A DNA stretch of 16,413 nt from MGBC163016 sp964631345 (GCA_964631345.1 CAZVWE010000014.1:1-16413); one strand, 5' to 3'; counted from the first letter of the stretch, positions 7,699 to 16,356 are shown. The notes: generated from the sequence alone by a model not told the origin. Numbers and translations are program-made.

Positions 7699-9423
7699 AT
7701 GCTGACTATAAAACAAAGCATGTTATATAAAATTATTCAGCAATTTGCATTCGTTATTTTTCCAACAATTATCTTTTGCGTGTTGAGCTTATTGCCTCAA
7801 GGAAATCAACTAAGTGCAGATGACTGGACGATATCTTGCATGCTCGACCCAGAATATAAGGTTGATAAGCCTTGTCTATTTATAAATTCTGTCTTGTCTT
7901 ACGTCACTATTTTCCTAAACAGGAATATTAGTTTTTTTAACTGGTTTTTTGTTCTAGAAAGAATGGTGGTCTATTTCGCCTTATTACTTTACTCGTATAT
8001 TCAAATTAAACGAAGTGGGCTTTTAAACTATTTAATTATCCTGGCAATAATTAGTATTTTCTTCTTGCATGGATGCTTGGTAGAGGCGAATTTTACATAT
8101 ATCGCCGCATTTATCACATTTGCTGGCTTTACATCTTTTATTAATCTTTCTAAAAGCTTTCATGATGAAAAACGATTAAGAATAGCACTATCCATTTTTA
8201 GTCTAGTATTTATCATCTTTGGCTTCATGCTGAGATTGCAGGCATTTTTATTAATGCTACCTTTTGTATTTCTGTACTTTATTTATGCTCATAAGGATTT
8301 AATAAAGTCCCATAAAAAGAAATCTAAAGAATTAATTCGTGAAGCTATACCGCTGCTTCTAATAGTTGCAGTCTGTTCGTCTCTTTATTTTATTGATTTG
8401 GCTATCTGGGATTCATCAGATTTAAGTGCCTGGAAATCTTATAACGCTGAAAGATCGCGAATATCGGATTATGAAATGCCTCGTTATGAGGACATAGATG
8501 AAGAACTCGAAAATATCGGAGTATCTGAAAATGATTATTGGCTTGTAACTCATTGGATTAATGACGACCCAGATTTTTTCACTACTGATCTATTGAGCCA
8601 AATTGCAGATATTCGAGATACTTACTACCAATCCCAGGATCAAGAATCTCTTTTTAAGGTGTTTGGAAACTATTTCTTGTGGCTATCATCGCAGGTATTT
8701 GCAATTGTTTTTCTGGTTTTGTCGCTTTGCTTGTTGCTTAAATATCGAAGTAAAAAGCATCTATTCTTGTTGCTCATTTTGCTTGTGGTGACCAATATAA
8801 TAAGTTTTTATTTTTTCGATTTAGGGCGATTAATTCCTAGAGTTGCTATGCCAATTTGGGGTGCTTGCTACGCTACATTTATTAGTTGTTTAAATAATTC
8901 CAATACTGTAGTTAGAAGCCAAAATAATGTCTTTAAGCTTTCTCAAGAGATATTAATTACATTGTGCGTAGCATTAATAACGACAATATTCATTTTTGTT
9001 CAAGGTTTAGCATCTTCTCCTCGAACTAATACTGATAGCTTATTGGATCAATTAAGAGACTCTAAAGAGGCTTCATATTATTGGGATACGGCATCTATGC
9101 ATGCGTATCAAGATATTTACTCGAAACACTATCTTCCAGAAGCAAATGTTTTGGATAGTAATTTTAAGCTTGGTGGATGGACCACAGAGTCGCCTCAAAC
9201 TAACTATATGAAAACTGAGAAAAATGCTGAGGGTGGAATCAAGGCGCTGATTAACAATGACACCGTTTTTTATATGGCGAACTCCAAAAGTGATATTTCA
9301 GAAAGATTGCTTGTATACTTGAAAGAGCATTATTCAAACAATATAAATTGTGAAGTGGTTAAAATGCTGACACACCAAAATCAAGAATTCATAATTTATA
9401 AATTTATCAGTAGCGAATTGTAG
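7699..9423 (+). CDS. Polytopic membrane protein, GT-C-like
   Basis: Integral membrane protein with about ten hydrophobic segments over residues 5-440 and a soluble C-terminal region of about 110 residues. An Asp-Asp-Trp motif (Asp41-Asp42) sits in the first loop after transmembrane segment 1, where GT-C glycosyltransferases carry acidic catalytic residues. This suggests transfer of a sugar from a polyprenyl-phosphate donor outside the membrane, but no named family is recognised. The start is uncertain: ATG 7699 has only a weak GGCGG upstream, and the frame opens at GTG 7678, seven codons earlier. AGAGG at 7655 is too far from either. The gene is first in a tight same-strand cluster with the GT8 gene (17 bases or less) and the pyruvyltransferase-like gene. 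It could also be an O-antigen polymerase-like or flippase-like protein, though the segment count and loop motif favour GT-C. Confidence 0.72.
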   Translation: MLTIKQSMLYKIIQQFAFVIFPTIIFCVLSLLPQGNQLSADDWTISCMLDPEYKVDKPCLFINSVLSYVTIFLNRNISFFNWFFVLERMVVYFALLLYSYIQIKRSGLLNYLIILAIISIFFLHGCLVEANFTYIAAFITFAGFTSFINLSKSFHDEKRLRIALSIFSLVFIIFGFMLRLQAFLLMLPFVFLYFIYAHKDLIKSHKKKSKELIREAIPLLLIVAVCSSLYFIDLAIWDSSDLSAWKSYNAERSRISDYEMPRYEDIDEELENIGVSENDYWLVTHWINDDPDFFTTDLLSQIADIRDTYYQSQDQESLFKVFGNYFLWLSSQVFAIVFLVLSLCLLLKYRSKKHLFLLLILLVVTNIISFYFFDLGRLIPRVAMPIWGACYATFISCLNNSNTVVRSQNNVFKLSQEILITLCVALITTIFIFVQGLASSPRTNTDSLLDQLRDSKEASYYWDTASMHAYQDIYSKHYLPEANVLDSNFKLGGWTTESPQTNYMKTEKNAEGGIKALINNDTVFYMANSKSDISERLLVYLKEHYSNNINCEVVKMLTHQNQEFIIYKFISSEL

Positions 9424-9440
9424 GCTTGCCTTTAGTTGAT

Positions 9441-10595
9441 ATGAACGATTCCAATATGATTAACAATAGTAAAAACGTTCCTGTAGTTATGGCTGTGGAT
9501 AATGACTATGCGTTTCCTTATGTGGCATCTGTTTATTCACTTTATAAAAACAAGAACCAATCTACAAATATTCAGTTGTATACAATAATATCCAATGACT
9601 TTATGCTGGAGATATGCGAGTTAGTCAGAAGAATTTCAGCATCGTTTAATCAGCCTGAACCAATTTTTTTGAATGCGTCAAATAGCTATGATGATCAATC
9701 ATTAAGAATCAAGCATACAACACAGGCGACATATTATAGACTTGATCTACCAAGTCTTCTAAACCATGAAGATAAATGCATATATCTCGACTGCGATTTA
9801 ATAGTTAAATCAGATATTTCAGAGTTATATGATATTGATTTAGAAGGATTTTATCTGGCAGGAGTGAAAGCTGCTGGTTATTACTGTCCTATTGAAGATC
9901 AATCTAATAAGGCTGCAATTTTGGGGATTCCTCACTTTGACCAATATGTAAATGCTGGCGTATTGCTCATGAATCTTAAAATGATGAGGAAAGATGATCT
10001 TTCTAGTCGCTTTAGAGAACTACTATCAAAAGAGTTTGAATCACAAGATCAGGATATTTTGAATAGTGCATGCTATGGGAAAATTAAGCTTTTATCGCCC
10101 AAGTTTAATCTCATGACAAAATATAAGCCTGATGAAAAGAACTCTTATGAAAATATTGAGGCTGTTTCTATCGCTTGGTCTAAAGAAGAATGGGAAGAGG
10201 CGTGTGAGAACCCTCTAATTATTCATTATGCTGATGGAATAAAACCCTGGAATGCTAGTCAAATAGATAAAGAACATTTTTGGTGGCAGAATCAAAAATT
10301 GCTAGAAGAAGAGGGGTATTCATTATCGCCAAGCATTATATTGCCTTCTTTTATCAAGTCTATGGATTTATTGCGTAGGGATATTGATAATAAAAACTCT
10401 TTGATTGCCAAATATGTAGAGGATATCCATACTTTGCAACAGCAGCGAGAGACATTAACGAAAGATGTTGAAGCTTTAAGAATTAAAGAACAAGAACTAA
10501 TAGATGTGTATAAATCTAGATCATGGAAAATTGGAAGAGTCATGACGGCACCTATTAGATTAATAAAAAATAGAAGACACAAAGCTCAAAATTAG
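9441..10595 (+). CDS. GT8-family glycosyltransferase with coiled-coil tail
   Basis: Cytoplasmic retaining glycosyltransferase of the GT8 family (related to LPS galactosyl/glucosyltransferases). The usual signature order is present: VPVVMAVDNDYAFPYVASVY at the N-terminus, the metal-binding DxD in IYLDCDLIV (Asp117 and Asp119 from ATG 9441), YVNAGVLLMNL, and the C-terminal HYADGIKPWN. The catalytic domain ends near residue 285. It is followed by a predicted coiled coil (about 305-358) and the tail SRSWKIGRVMTAPIRLIKN, the same pattern as at the end of the two GT2 proteins. ATG 9441 is chosen; the frame also allows TTG 9426, three bases after the previous stop, and ATG 9456. None has a clear ribosome site, so translation is probably coupled to the upstream gene. 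The sugar is not predictable, though UDP-Glc or UDP-Gal is usual in the family. Confidence 0.92.
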   Translation: MNDSNMINNSKNVPVVMAVDNDYAFPYVASVYSLYKNKNQSTNIQLYTIISNDFMLEICELVRRISASFNQPEPIFLNASNSYDDQSLRIKHTTQATYYRLDLPSLLNHEDKCIYLDCDLIVKSDISELYDIDLEGFYLAGVKAAGYYCPIEDQSNKAAILGIPHFDQYVNAGVLLMNLKMMRKDDLSSRFRELLSKEFESQDQDILNSACYGKIKLLSPKFNLMTKYKPDEKNSYENIEAVSIAWSKEEWEEACENPLIIHYADGIKPWNASQIDKEHFWWQNQKLLEEEGYSLSPSIILPSFIKSMDLLRRDIDNKNSLIAKYVEDIHTLQQQRETLTKDVEALRIKEQELIDVYKSRSWKIGRVMTAPIRLIKNRRHKAQN

Positions 10596-10599
10596 GATC

Positions 10600-11607
10600 A
10601 TGATTTTTTTAAAAAAAGAGCAAATCGATCACCCAATACGAATTTACGATGTCAGTTTAGAAACCGATAATCTCGGTGATGAAATAATAATGAAATATGC
10701 AAAGAAGGAGCTGAATAAGTTACTTCAGGATAGAGAGTTTAGATATGTTCCAACACATGTAACTCCAACAGCCAATGATTTAAGTTCGGACACCAAATGT
10801 GAGCTATCTATTGTTTGTGGTACGAACATTCTTTGTCCAAACATTGAAAAATACAATCTTTGGCGCTTGCCCCAAGATAAAAAGGAATTGAAGAATATTG
10901 TTTTCATGGCAGTTGGGGCAAATAATTATGGGGAGTTTACTAAGGCTTCTAAAAAGTTTTACAAGACTATTGCGCATAAAAAATTTCTACATTCAGCTAG
11001 AGATGCCTACACTTACGAAGTAATGAAAACGATAGGTATCAAGAATGCTTTAAATACCGGGTGTCTGACAATGTGGGGGCTAACAGAGGAAGTTTGTAAG
11101 GGCATTCCATCAAAGAAAGCAACAAATGCAATCCTTACGTTAACCGCTCATAGGCCTGGTGAATATGTAAATCATTTAATCAAAACAGTATTTGATAATT
11201 ACGAAAATGTTATTTTTTGGCCTCAAGGCGACAAAGACGAGGAATTTATANNNNNNNNNNCCCACACACCCCCGCAACTAACACCACACATAAATATTGA
11301 TAACCATCGATTAAACACCTGGCCGCGTACATTAGCATCTTTTGAGGATATATTAAAAAATGAAGATGTTGATTATGTTGGAACAAGGCTTCATGGTGGC
11401 ATACATGCTCTTAATTATGGTAAGCGAGCAATAATTGTTGAAGTTGATAATAGAGCTGTAGAAATTGCAAATAGTACTGGCCTTCCTACAGTTTCAAAAG
11501 ATTGCATAGACAGTCTTGCTGTTAAATTGAACGATGAGATTGTTTTCGATTTAGCTATGCCTTGGGAAAGTATTTCGATGTGGAGAAACCAATGGTTAGA
11601 ATTATAG
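10600..11607 (+). CDS. Polysaccharide pyruvyltransferase-family protein
   Basis: Resembles the polysaccharide pyruvyl transferase family (PF04230; CsaB/WcaK-like), which adds ketal-linked pyruvate from phosphoenolpyruvate to glycans, giving them negative charge. Seen are the N-terminal IYDVSLETDNLGDEIIM with the NxGDE motif, a central ARDAYTYEVMKTIGI segment and NTGCLTMWGLTEE, and the conserved C-terminal YVGTRLHGGIHALNYGKRA. About 335 residues is normal for the family. ATG 10600 starts four bases after the GT8 stop and keeps the conserved N-terminus; the ribosome site (AGGA) overlaps that stop and is close to the ATG. A 10-N gap lies at 11251-11260, and the bases just after it are unusually C/A-rich, so residues about 218-235 are unreliable. 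Not all family members are proven pyruvyltransferases. The stop codon lies in the loop of a hairpin shared with the convergent ATPase gene. Confidence 0.88.
   Translation: MIFLKKEQIDHPIRIYDVSLETDNLGDEIIMKYAKKELNKLLQDREFRYVPTHVTPTANDLSSDTKCELSIVCGTNILCPNIEKYNLWRLPQDKKELKNIVFMAVGANNYGEFTKASKKFYKTIAHKKFLHSARDAYTYEVMKTIGIKNALNTGCLTMWGLTEEVCKGIPSKKATNAILTLTAHRPGEYVNHLIKTVFDNYENVIFWPQGDKDEEFIXXXXHTPPQLTPHINIDNHRLNTWPRTLASFEDILKNEDVDYVGTRLHGGIHALNYGKRAIIVEVDNRAVEIANSTGLPTVSKDCIDSLAVKLNDEIVFDLAMPWESISMWRNQWLEL
11251..11260. other. Assembly gap of 10 N with abnormal flank
   Basis: Ten N inside the pyruvyltransferase-like gene. The next 29 bases or so (11261-11289) are almost only C and A, unlike anything else in the window. 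The frame is still correct further downstream, so the gap and flank together keep the frame, but the local sequence is probably wrong. Confidence 0.9.
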
Positions 11608-11616
11608 AATTCTAAC
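11595..11616. terminator. Hairpin shared by two convergent genes
   Basis: Perfect 9-bp inverted repeat GTTAGAATT / AATTCTAAC with a 4-base ATAG loop, extendable by a G-T and a T-A pair. It contains the stop codon of the plus-strand gene (11605-11607) and that of the minus-strand gene (11614-11612). Its symmetry would serve both directions. It lacks a T-tract and is A/T-rich, so terminator strength is doubtful. Confidence 0.5.
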
Positions 11617-13450
11617 TAATTGCATTGGTAAAGATTTGTATATCTGCATGGTTTAATCCTGCGTTGATAAGATACACATTTGAAATATCTTTAGCATGCT
11701 GTTCAATGTATTTCAAAACGCTAGATACATTGTCTAAATCTGAAGTATCTACTGGGATAATCTCTATTTGATCATCAATCATGGAAATAAGTGAATATAC
11801 ATTAGTAATTGATGTGTAAGCACAAATCACAATTTTTTTGGATGAACAAATTTCCTTGTCCTGAAGTTTGTTTCTAATGAATTGGTTTATTTGATCAAAT
11901 TCGACGATGTCTTTTGGTTCTGAAAAATTCCACATTGTGAAATCTTGTAATAAATTCTGCTCGTTTGGATAATCGGAAATTTGTGCGTGTTCACCTGTCG
12001 CTACTATTTCATTTACATGTAAATTTTTTAAATTACCAACGAATTCGTCATTGACGTCTTCATCAATTGGGAAAAAGAAAATATGAGTTGCTTGCGAATC
12101 AATGAGTTGAGAAAAAAGAGCTGAGGTATTTGCGCCTTTATAATCGGTTATAAAGGCTAATGAACTAGTGATATTGCAGTTAGTATTAATAAAATCATCG
12201 ATCATAAAAGATAAATCCGCATGTGTTTTAGGTTGCATTTCGATGAAGTCTATGTTTTGATCCGTGGTGCTCTTGATTTCGTTTATGACTTTATTTTCAA
12301 TACGCCTTCCATCGCATCCTAAAACAATTATTCTTGAAGGTGACAATACGTTAAGGATTAGTCCTGCCGAGGCTGATAGTTCATTTGTTTCTGTATAAAC
12401 ACATATTCCATTTGTGGCCTTTGCAAGATTCAATGCAAGAAAACGAAGCGACGCTGTGTTAGCTTCTCCGGAAAGAACCACTACGCATTCAATTGCGCTT
12501 GACTTATCTTTAACGGCATCTAACAATATATGGTTATTACATATTTCATAAATATTGGATCCACGTATTAATGAAACTTTATCATTGGCTTCATTGGTTG
12601 GTTTTTTAAGAACAGAAATAATGTGTTCTTCGGATTCTATACTTCCTTTATGTCCTCCAACAGCCTCATAGAATAGGCAAACATCTTGAGTTTTCCCAAT
12701 TGCGCGAGTGTGGCTTTTTTCTATCCATATGCATTTATTACATAATCGTCTAATTTGGTCTATGCTGTGAGAAACAACGAGAACGGTGGTTCCATGTTCC
12801 TCTATAAGAGTTCTAATTCTTTCTTCACATTTTTTTTTGAAAAGATAATCTCCAACCGAAAGAACTTCATCCACAATAAGAATTTCAGGGACTATTACAG
12901 TGGCAATTGCAAATGCTACACGTGCCGTCATTCCGGATGAGAAATTTTTCAGAGGCATATCGGCGAACTCATTGACTTCTGCAAAATCAATTATGTCGTC
13001 AATGTTTTCATCGATAAATTTTTTCGTATATCCAAGAAGAGATCCATTTAAATAAACATTTTCCCGTGCAGTGAGTTCAGGATCAAACCCAGCACCTAAT
13101 TCAATTAGGGGCGCGATGTTTCCATAAACTTCAACTTTGCCTTTAGTGGGACTTAAGACTCCTGCAATGATTTTTAAAAGCGTAGATTTCCCGGATCCAT
13201 TTGTGCCAAGAATTCCGTATACGTCACCCTTTTTCACTGTTAGAGAGATATCATCAAGCGCTTTGAATTCTTTATAAAACAGCTGGCGTTTCATGAGTGC
13301 AATTGCATATTCTTTAATGGAGTTAAGCTGTTGATTGGCGACATTGAAAGACATAGAGACATGATCAACCACAATCATGTCTTGTCGATTTTTATCTTCA
13401 TCATTGAAGCTGCTCTCCATTAAAAATGATGTGTTGAGATGACTTGTCAC
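11612..13450 (-). CDS. Glycan ABC exporter ATPase (Wzt/TagH type) with CWB2-like C-terminal repeats
   Basis: Nucleotide-binding subunit that powers export of a lipid-linked glycan through the permease encoded upstream. Residues about 25-265 form the ABC domain: Walker A GTNGSGKST (82-90), the Wzt/TagH-typical LIELGAGF in place of a Q-loop Gln, signature FSSGM (170-174), Walker B ILIVDE (190-195) and switch His228. Characterised Wzt proteins carry a beta-sandwich that reads the glycan end; this protein instead has residues 293-612 as three alpha/beta repeats (about 293-395, 399-485, 520-612). Repeat 1 (VVVLSGE, LALNLAKA, ICVYTE, NELSASA, SRIIVLG) follows the cell wall-binding repeat 2 (CWB2) pattern. 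No membrane segment is seen, so the repeats should be cytoplasmic. The start is GTG with AGAGG five bases upstream (13460-13456), ten bases after the permease stop. ATPase assignment is sure; the CWB2 reading is by eye. Confidence 0.93.
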   Translation of the reverse strand: MTSHLNTSFLMESSFNDEDKNRQDMIVVDHVSMSFNVANQQLNSIKEYAIALMKRQLFYKEFKALDDISLTVKKGDVYGILGTNGSGKSTLLKIIAGVLSPTKGKVEVYGNIAPLIELGAGFDPELTARENVYLNGSLLGYTKKFIDENIDDIIDFAEVNEFADMPLKNFSSGMTARVAFAIATVIVPEILIVDEVLSVGDYLFKKKCEERIRTLIEEHGTTVLVVSHSIDQIRRLCNKCIWIEKSHTRAIGKTQDVCLFYEAVGGHKGSIESEEHIISVLKKPTNEANDKVSLIRGSNIYEICNNHILLDAVKDKSSAIECVVVLSGEANTASLRFLALNLAKATNGICVYTETNELSASAGLILNVLSPSRIIVLGCDGRRIENKVINEIKSTTDQNIDFIEMQPKTHADLSFMIDDFINTNCNITSSLAFITDYKGANTSALFSQLIDSQATHIFFFPIDEDVNDEFVGNLKNLHVNEIVATGEHAQISDYPNEQNLLQDFTMWNFSEPKDIVEFDQINQFIRNKLQDKEICSSKKIVICAYTSITNVYSLISMIDDQIEIIPVDTSDLDNVSSVLKYIEQHAKDISNVYLINAGLNHADIQIFTNAIS

Positions 13451-13460
13451 TGATACCTCT

Positions 13461-14240
13461 TTAAATGTATAAAATGAATTTTCGTTCGGTCTTTTTAAAT
13501 AACACCAAGCCGATAAAAAGTGTAATTAAGGCAATTCCTAGACATATGATGTTCGATTCAAGGCTAGGTGTTGTGCCCCATAATGCAATTTCTCTGAAGT
13601 ATGTTACGAATCTATACATCGGATTGAAAGCTTCAACTTGAAGCATCCAATCAGGAAGTATGTCAACTGGATAGAAAAGTGGAGTGGCATACATCCAGGC
13701 AGTTCTTATAACTCCCCAAAAATGCTCAATATCTCTGAAGAAAACCTCCAGAGAAGAAAGAATGAATCCTAGTCCCAAGCTAAAAAGTGTTGTGTATACA
13801 AGAAGTATTGGGAGAAACAAAAGATTGATAGTAGGTGGTATTTGCAGGACAACCATAACTATTGCAACGGCGATTAAGGAAATTGCAAAGTTAACAAGCT
13901 GGAATAAGACTTTCTCTATTGGGAATACAAGTTTGTTGATTTTAACTTTTTTTATAAGTGGCGCTGATCCTGTTATGGATGTCATGGCTGTTCCGATGGC
14001 ATCCATTGCGAATCCGAAAAGTGTATTACCTAGGATCAAATAAAAAGGATAGTTCTCAATGCTAAATCTAAAAAATGCACTGAAGACAGCAGTCAGGACA
14101 AGCATCATCAACAATGGGTTGAGAACTGACCAAACTACACCAAGGACGCTTCTCCGATATTTCAGTTTGAAATCTTTAGATATAAGCGATCTGATGATAA
14201 ACCAGTTGCGCTTTAGGTTGTTGGTGAAAGCACTGCCCAC
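13461..14240 (-). CDS. Glycan ABC exporter permease (Wzm/TagG type, ABC-2)
   Basis: Membrane subunit that, with the ATPase encoded just downstream, exports an undecaprenyl-linked polysaccharide or teichoic-acid-like polymer. The protein has 259 residues, normal for the family, with six or so hydrophobic segments (about 31-57, 65-85, 110-133, 138-162, 178-192, 230-248). Family features are the cytoplasmic N-terminal amphipathic part with SKDFKLKYRRSVLGVVWSVL (21-40), the coupling-helix region KKVKINKLVFPIEK (97-110), ATPLFYPVDILP (185-196) and NPMYRFVTYFRE (206-217). The start is a GTG with AAGG nine bases upstream. The two genes form a permease-ATPase operon opposite in direction to both neighbours. 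The start region is shared, divergently, with the DUF6020-like gene at 14419. Confidence 0.95.
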   Translation of the reverse strand: MGSAFTNNLKRNWFIIRSLISKDFKLKYRRSVLGVVWSVLNPLLMMLVLTAVFSAFFRFSIENYPFYLILGNTLFGFAMDAIGTAMTSITGSAPLIKKVKINKLVFPIEKVLFQLVNFAISLIAVAIVMVVLQIPPTINLLFLPILLVYTTLFSLGLGFILSSLEVFFRDIEHFWGVIRTAWMYATPLFYPVDILPDWMLQVEAFNPMYRFVTYFREIALWGTTPSLESNIICLGIALITLFIGLVLFKKTERKFILYI

Positions 14241-14276
14241 GTAATTATACCTTTTATCGAACTTAGCATTTCAGCT

Positions 14277-14282
14277 ATTATA
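14277..14282 (-). promoter_or_regulatory. Candidate -10 element for the exporter operon
   Basis: A perfect TATAAT on the minus strand, about 37 bases before the permease GTG. No good -35 is seen 16-18 bases upstream. The 160-base divergent region 14241-14400 otherwise shows no gene. On the plus strand, TTGTGG (14340) and TAAAGT (14363) are a weak promoter candidate for the gene at 14419. Confidence 0.4.
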
Positions 14283-14418
14283 GCGAATTTATCGTTATGG
14301 TTTTTACCGTAATATAGGTGCAATTTAACCCAACGGGATTTGTGGATTCATAATAGATTTCATAAAGTATGACTAATCATAAATCATCGTAATTGCTAAG
14401 TTGAAAAGTGAGGATAAC

Positions 14419-16296
14419 TTGGAAGTTCTGCATTATTCGCATATTGCTTGGCAATTACTTATTTCAGTATGCTTTGCCTTCGGGGTAAGTGTTTATTCTG
14501 AAGTTGCGGGAATTGGTTTTTGGTTCCTATTTCTTGCTCTAATTGTATTTTCTTCTATTGTTCTGTTTGTTTTTTTGAAACAAGTTTTTATACGTACACG
14601 ATTAAATATAAGAGTTGCTATTTGTGCAGGAATATTCTCGCTTTGTTTTTCATTAGCCCTATTCTTAGGAAAATCTATTTATGAAACCGGCTCCTTTGCA
14701 CTATATACCTCATCATTTTTGGAATGCCTGAAATGGGTCTTTGCAACAATTGGAATGTGGGTTTTTATATCAATCATTTGTTATTGTCTTTTTCTTCTTA
14801 TAAACAAGTTTTCAGATCGCTTAAGTCAAAGTTCGTCAAAAAGCTTTACAAAGCTCACGGATTGTAGATTGAGATACATTGCGATTGCAACTATCGCAAC
14901 TTTCCTCTTTTGGCTACCGTACTATCTAGCTTTATGGCCCGGCACGTTTTCATATGATATTTTTTATCAGACACAATACATATTCAATGATTTATGGGGA
15001 GCCAAGCATCCTCCTTTGCACACGGCTTTTTGGTGTGCTTGCATACATATTGGCAACTTATTAAATATCAATCCAATGGTCATCTATGCCATAACTCAGA
15101 TGTTCGCTATGTCTTTATCGTGCAGTATATTTTCTTATGTCTTAGCGAGAAACATCAAGAAATTTGCTCCATTCATATATTCGTCATTATTCTTTGCTTT
15201 AAATCCAGTGATAGCAATCTTTTCATTTATTCCTACAAAGGATGCGCTTTTCGGTGTGTTCTTTTTGCAGCTTGTAGCAAGCTTAATTCCTATAGTATTA
15301 AACAAGGAAAATATTTCGGAACATAAAGTAGCGGTAATCATATTTAGCATATCTGCCTTGTTGTGCTGCCTTCTCAGGAACAACTTCATTTACGCATTCA
15401 TATTGTTTATTATCATTTTGTTGATTTTTGTTAAAGGAAAATCTTTATTGGGATCATCAATTGTTCTTGTATTGGCATCTTTCTTTTTTATAACAAGAGT
15501 GATATATCCCTCAATCGGTATTGTCGATGGACCGATAGGAGAATCATTAAGCGTTCCTACTCAACAGCTTGTTTGGACAGTGAAAGACAATCCTTCCGCT
15601 TTAACTCCAGAGGAAAAAGACAAACTCGCTGAATATATAAATATAGAAAAAGCGGTAGAAAGATTTAATCCAAGATTCAGTGACCCTATAAGGGTTTTAT
15701 TAAATACAGAAGAGAGGGTTAGTGATTTTATCAAACTATGGATTGATGTGGGTATAAATCATCCAACTGAATACTTTGAGGCATTTCTAGATTTAAATAT
15801 TCCTTATTGGTATCCATTCGCATCAACAATAGACGATTATTCTGATAGAGAATATATTGAAATTGGAGATGCTGATTTTTATGGTTTTACTGGGGATAGT
15901 GCCTTAATTCATCGAGACTCAAAATTGCCCTTGTTTAATGAATACGTAAATGATGTTGCCAGTTATAAGTTTGTCGAACATCTACCCTTTTTGAATCCTC
16001 TTTTTTCAATAAATTTTCCTATTTGGTTTATGCTTTTTGATTTCTTTTTAATTCTCTCTCGAAAGAAACAATACCGATCGATTGCCATATTGACTATTCT
16101 GCCGATACTATTTTTTGCTACATATCTTCTGGGTCCTGTAAGTAATTTTAGATATATATTCCCAATTTATCTCTTGTATCCATTCTTCCTTACTCTTATT
16201 ATCTACAACTTCCGTTCAGTCGATAGAAGACATACAGCTGTCCGTGGACTAAGAAAATCCATAAAGCATGATAAGTTTGCAAAATTGCCAGACTAA
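14419..16296 (+). CDS. Polytopic membrane protein resembling DUF6020 (GT-C-like)
   Basis: Integral membrane protein with about a dozen hydrophobic segments and one long soluble loop in the C-terminal half. It resembles the DUF6020 family, found in surface-glycan loci of Gram-positives. Conserved-looking features are LWPGTFSYDIFYQTQYI with an acidic Asp after a membrane segment (Asp180), GAKHPPLHTAFW (about 194-205), and FIPTKDALFGVFF (about 271-283). The architecture recalls GT-C enzymes that use polyprenyl-phosphate sugars, so extracytoplasmic glycan modification is the likely role, by inference. TTG 14419 is chosen because GAGG lies five bases before it; TTG 14401, six codons earlier, has no ribosome site. 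The gene stands alone between the divergent exporter operon and the aminotransferase promoter. Confidence 0.82.
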   Translation: MEVLHYSHIAWQLLISVCFAFGVSVYSEVAGIGFWFLFLALIVFSSIVLFVFLKQVFIRTRLNIRVAICAGIFSLCFSLALFLGKSIYETGSFALYTSSFLECLKWVFATIGMWVFISIICYCLFLLINKFSDRLSQSSSKSFTKLTDCRLRYIAIATIATFLFWLPYYLALWPGTFSYDIFYQTQYIFNDLWGAKHPPLHTAFWCACIHIGNLLNINPMVIYAITQMFAMSLSCSIFSYVLARNIKKFAPFIYSSLFFALNPVIAIFSFIPTKDALFGVFFLQLVASLIPIVLNKENISEHKVAVIIFSISALLCCLLRNNFIYAFILFIIILLIFVKGKSLLGSSIVLVLASFFFITRVIYPSIGIVDGPIGESLSVPTQQLVWTVKDNPSALTPEEKDKLAEYINIEKAVERFNPRFSDPIRVLLNTEERVSDFIKLWIDVGINHPTEYFEAFLDLNIPYWYPFASTIDDYSDREYIEIGDADFYGFTGDSALIHRDSKLPLFNEYVNDVASYKFVEHLPFLNPLFSINFPIWFMLFDFFLILSRKKQYRSIAILTILPILFFATYLLGPVSNFRYIFPIYLLYPFFLTLIIYNFRSVDRRHTAVRGLRKSIKHDKFAKLPD

Positions 16297-16308
16297 TTAG
16301 CTTAATAG

Positions 16309-16335
16309 TTGTGAAGAAACGCACTATTCTATAAT
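16309..16335 (+). promoter_or_regulatory. Candidate promoter of the aminotransferase gene
   Basis: TTGTGA (16309-16314) and a perfect TATAAT (16330-16335) are separated by 15 bases, slightly short of the usual 17. Transcription would start near 16342. An imperfect inverted repeat (AATAG ... CTATT, about 16304-16328) overlaps the spacer and could be an operator or the end of a weak terminator of the upstream gene. Confidence 0.45.
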
Positions 16336-16356
16336 GATATTTATATTAGTTTGCCT

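Noticed and set aside
8603..8791. Second plus-strand frame inside the GT-C-like membrane protein gene.
   Set aside because: It is entirely within a gene with coherent membrane segments, and its Cys/Phe-rich translation is a frame-shadow pattern.
12011..12024. Perfect 14-bp palindrome ATTTACATGTAAAT followed by a T-run, terminator-like on the plus strand.
   Set aside because: It lies inside the coding sequence of the exporter ATPase, antisense to it, with no plus-strand gene ending nearby. It is explained by A/T-rich codons.
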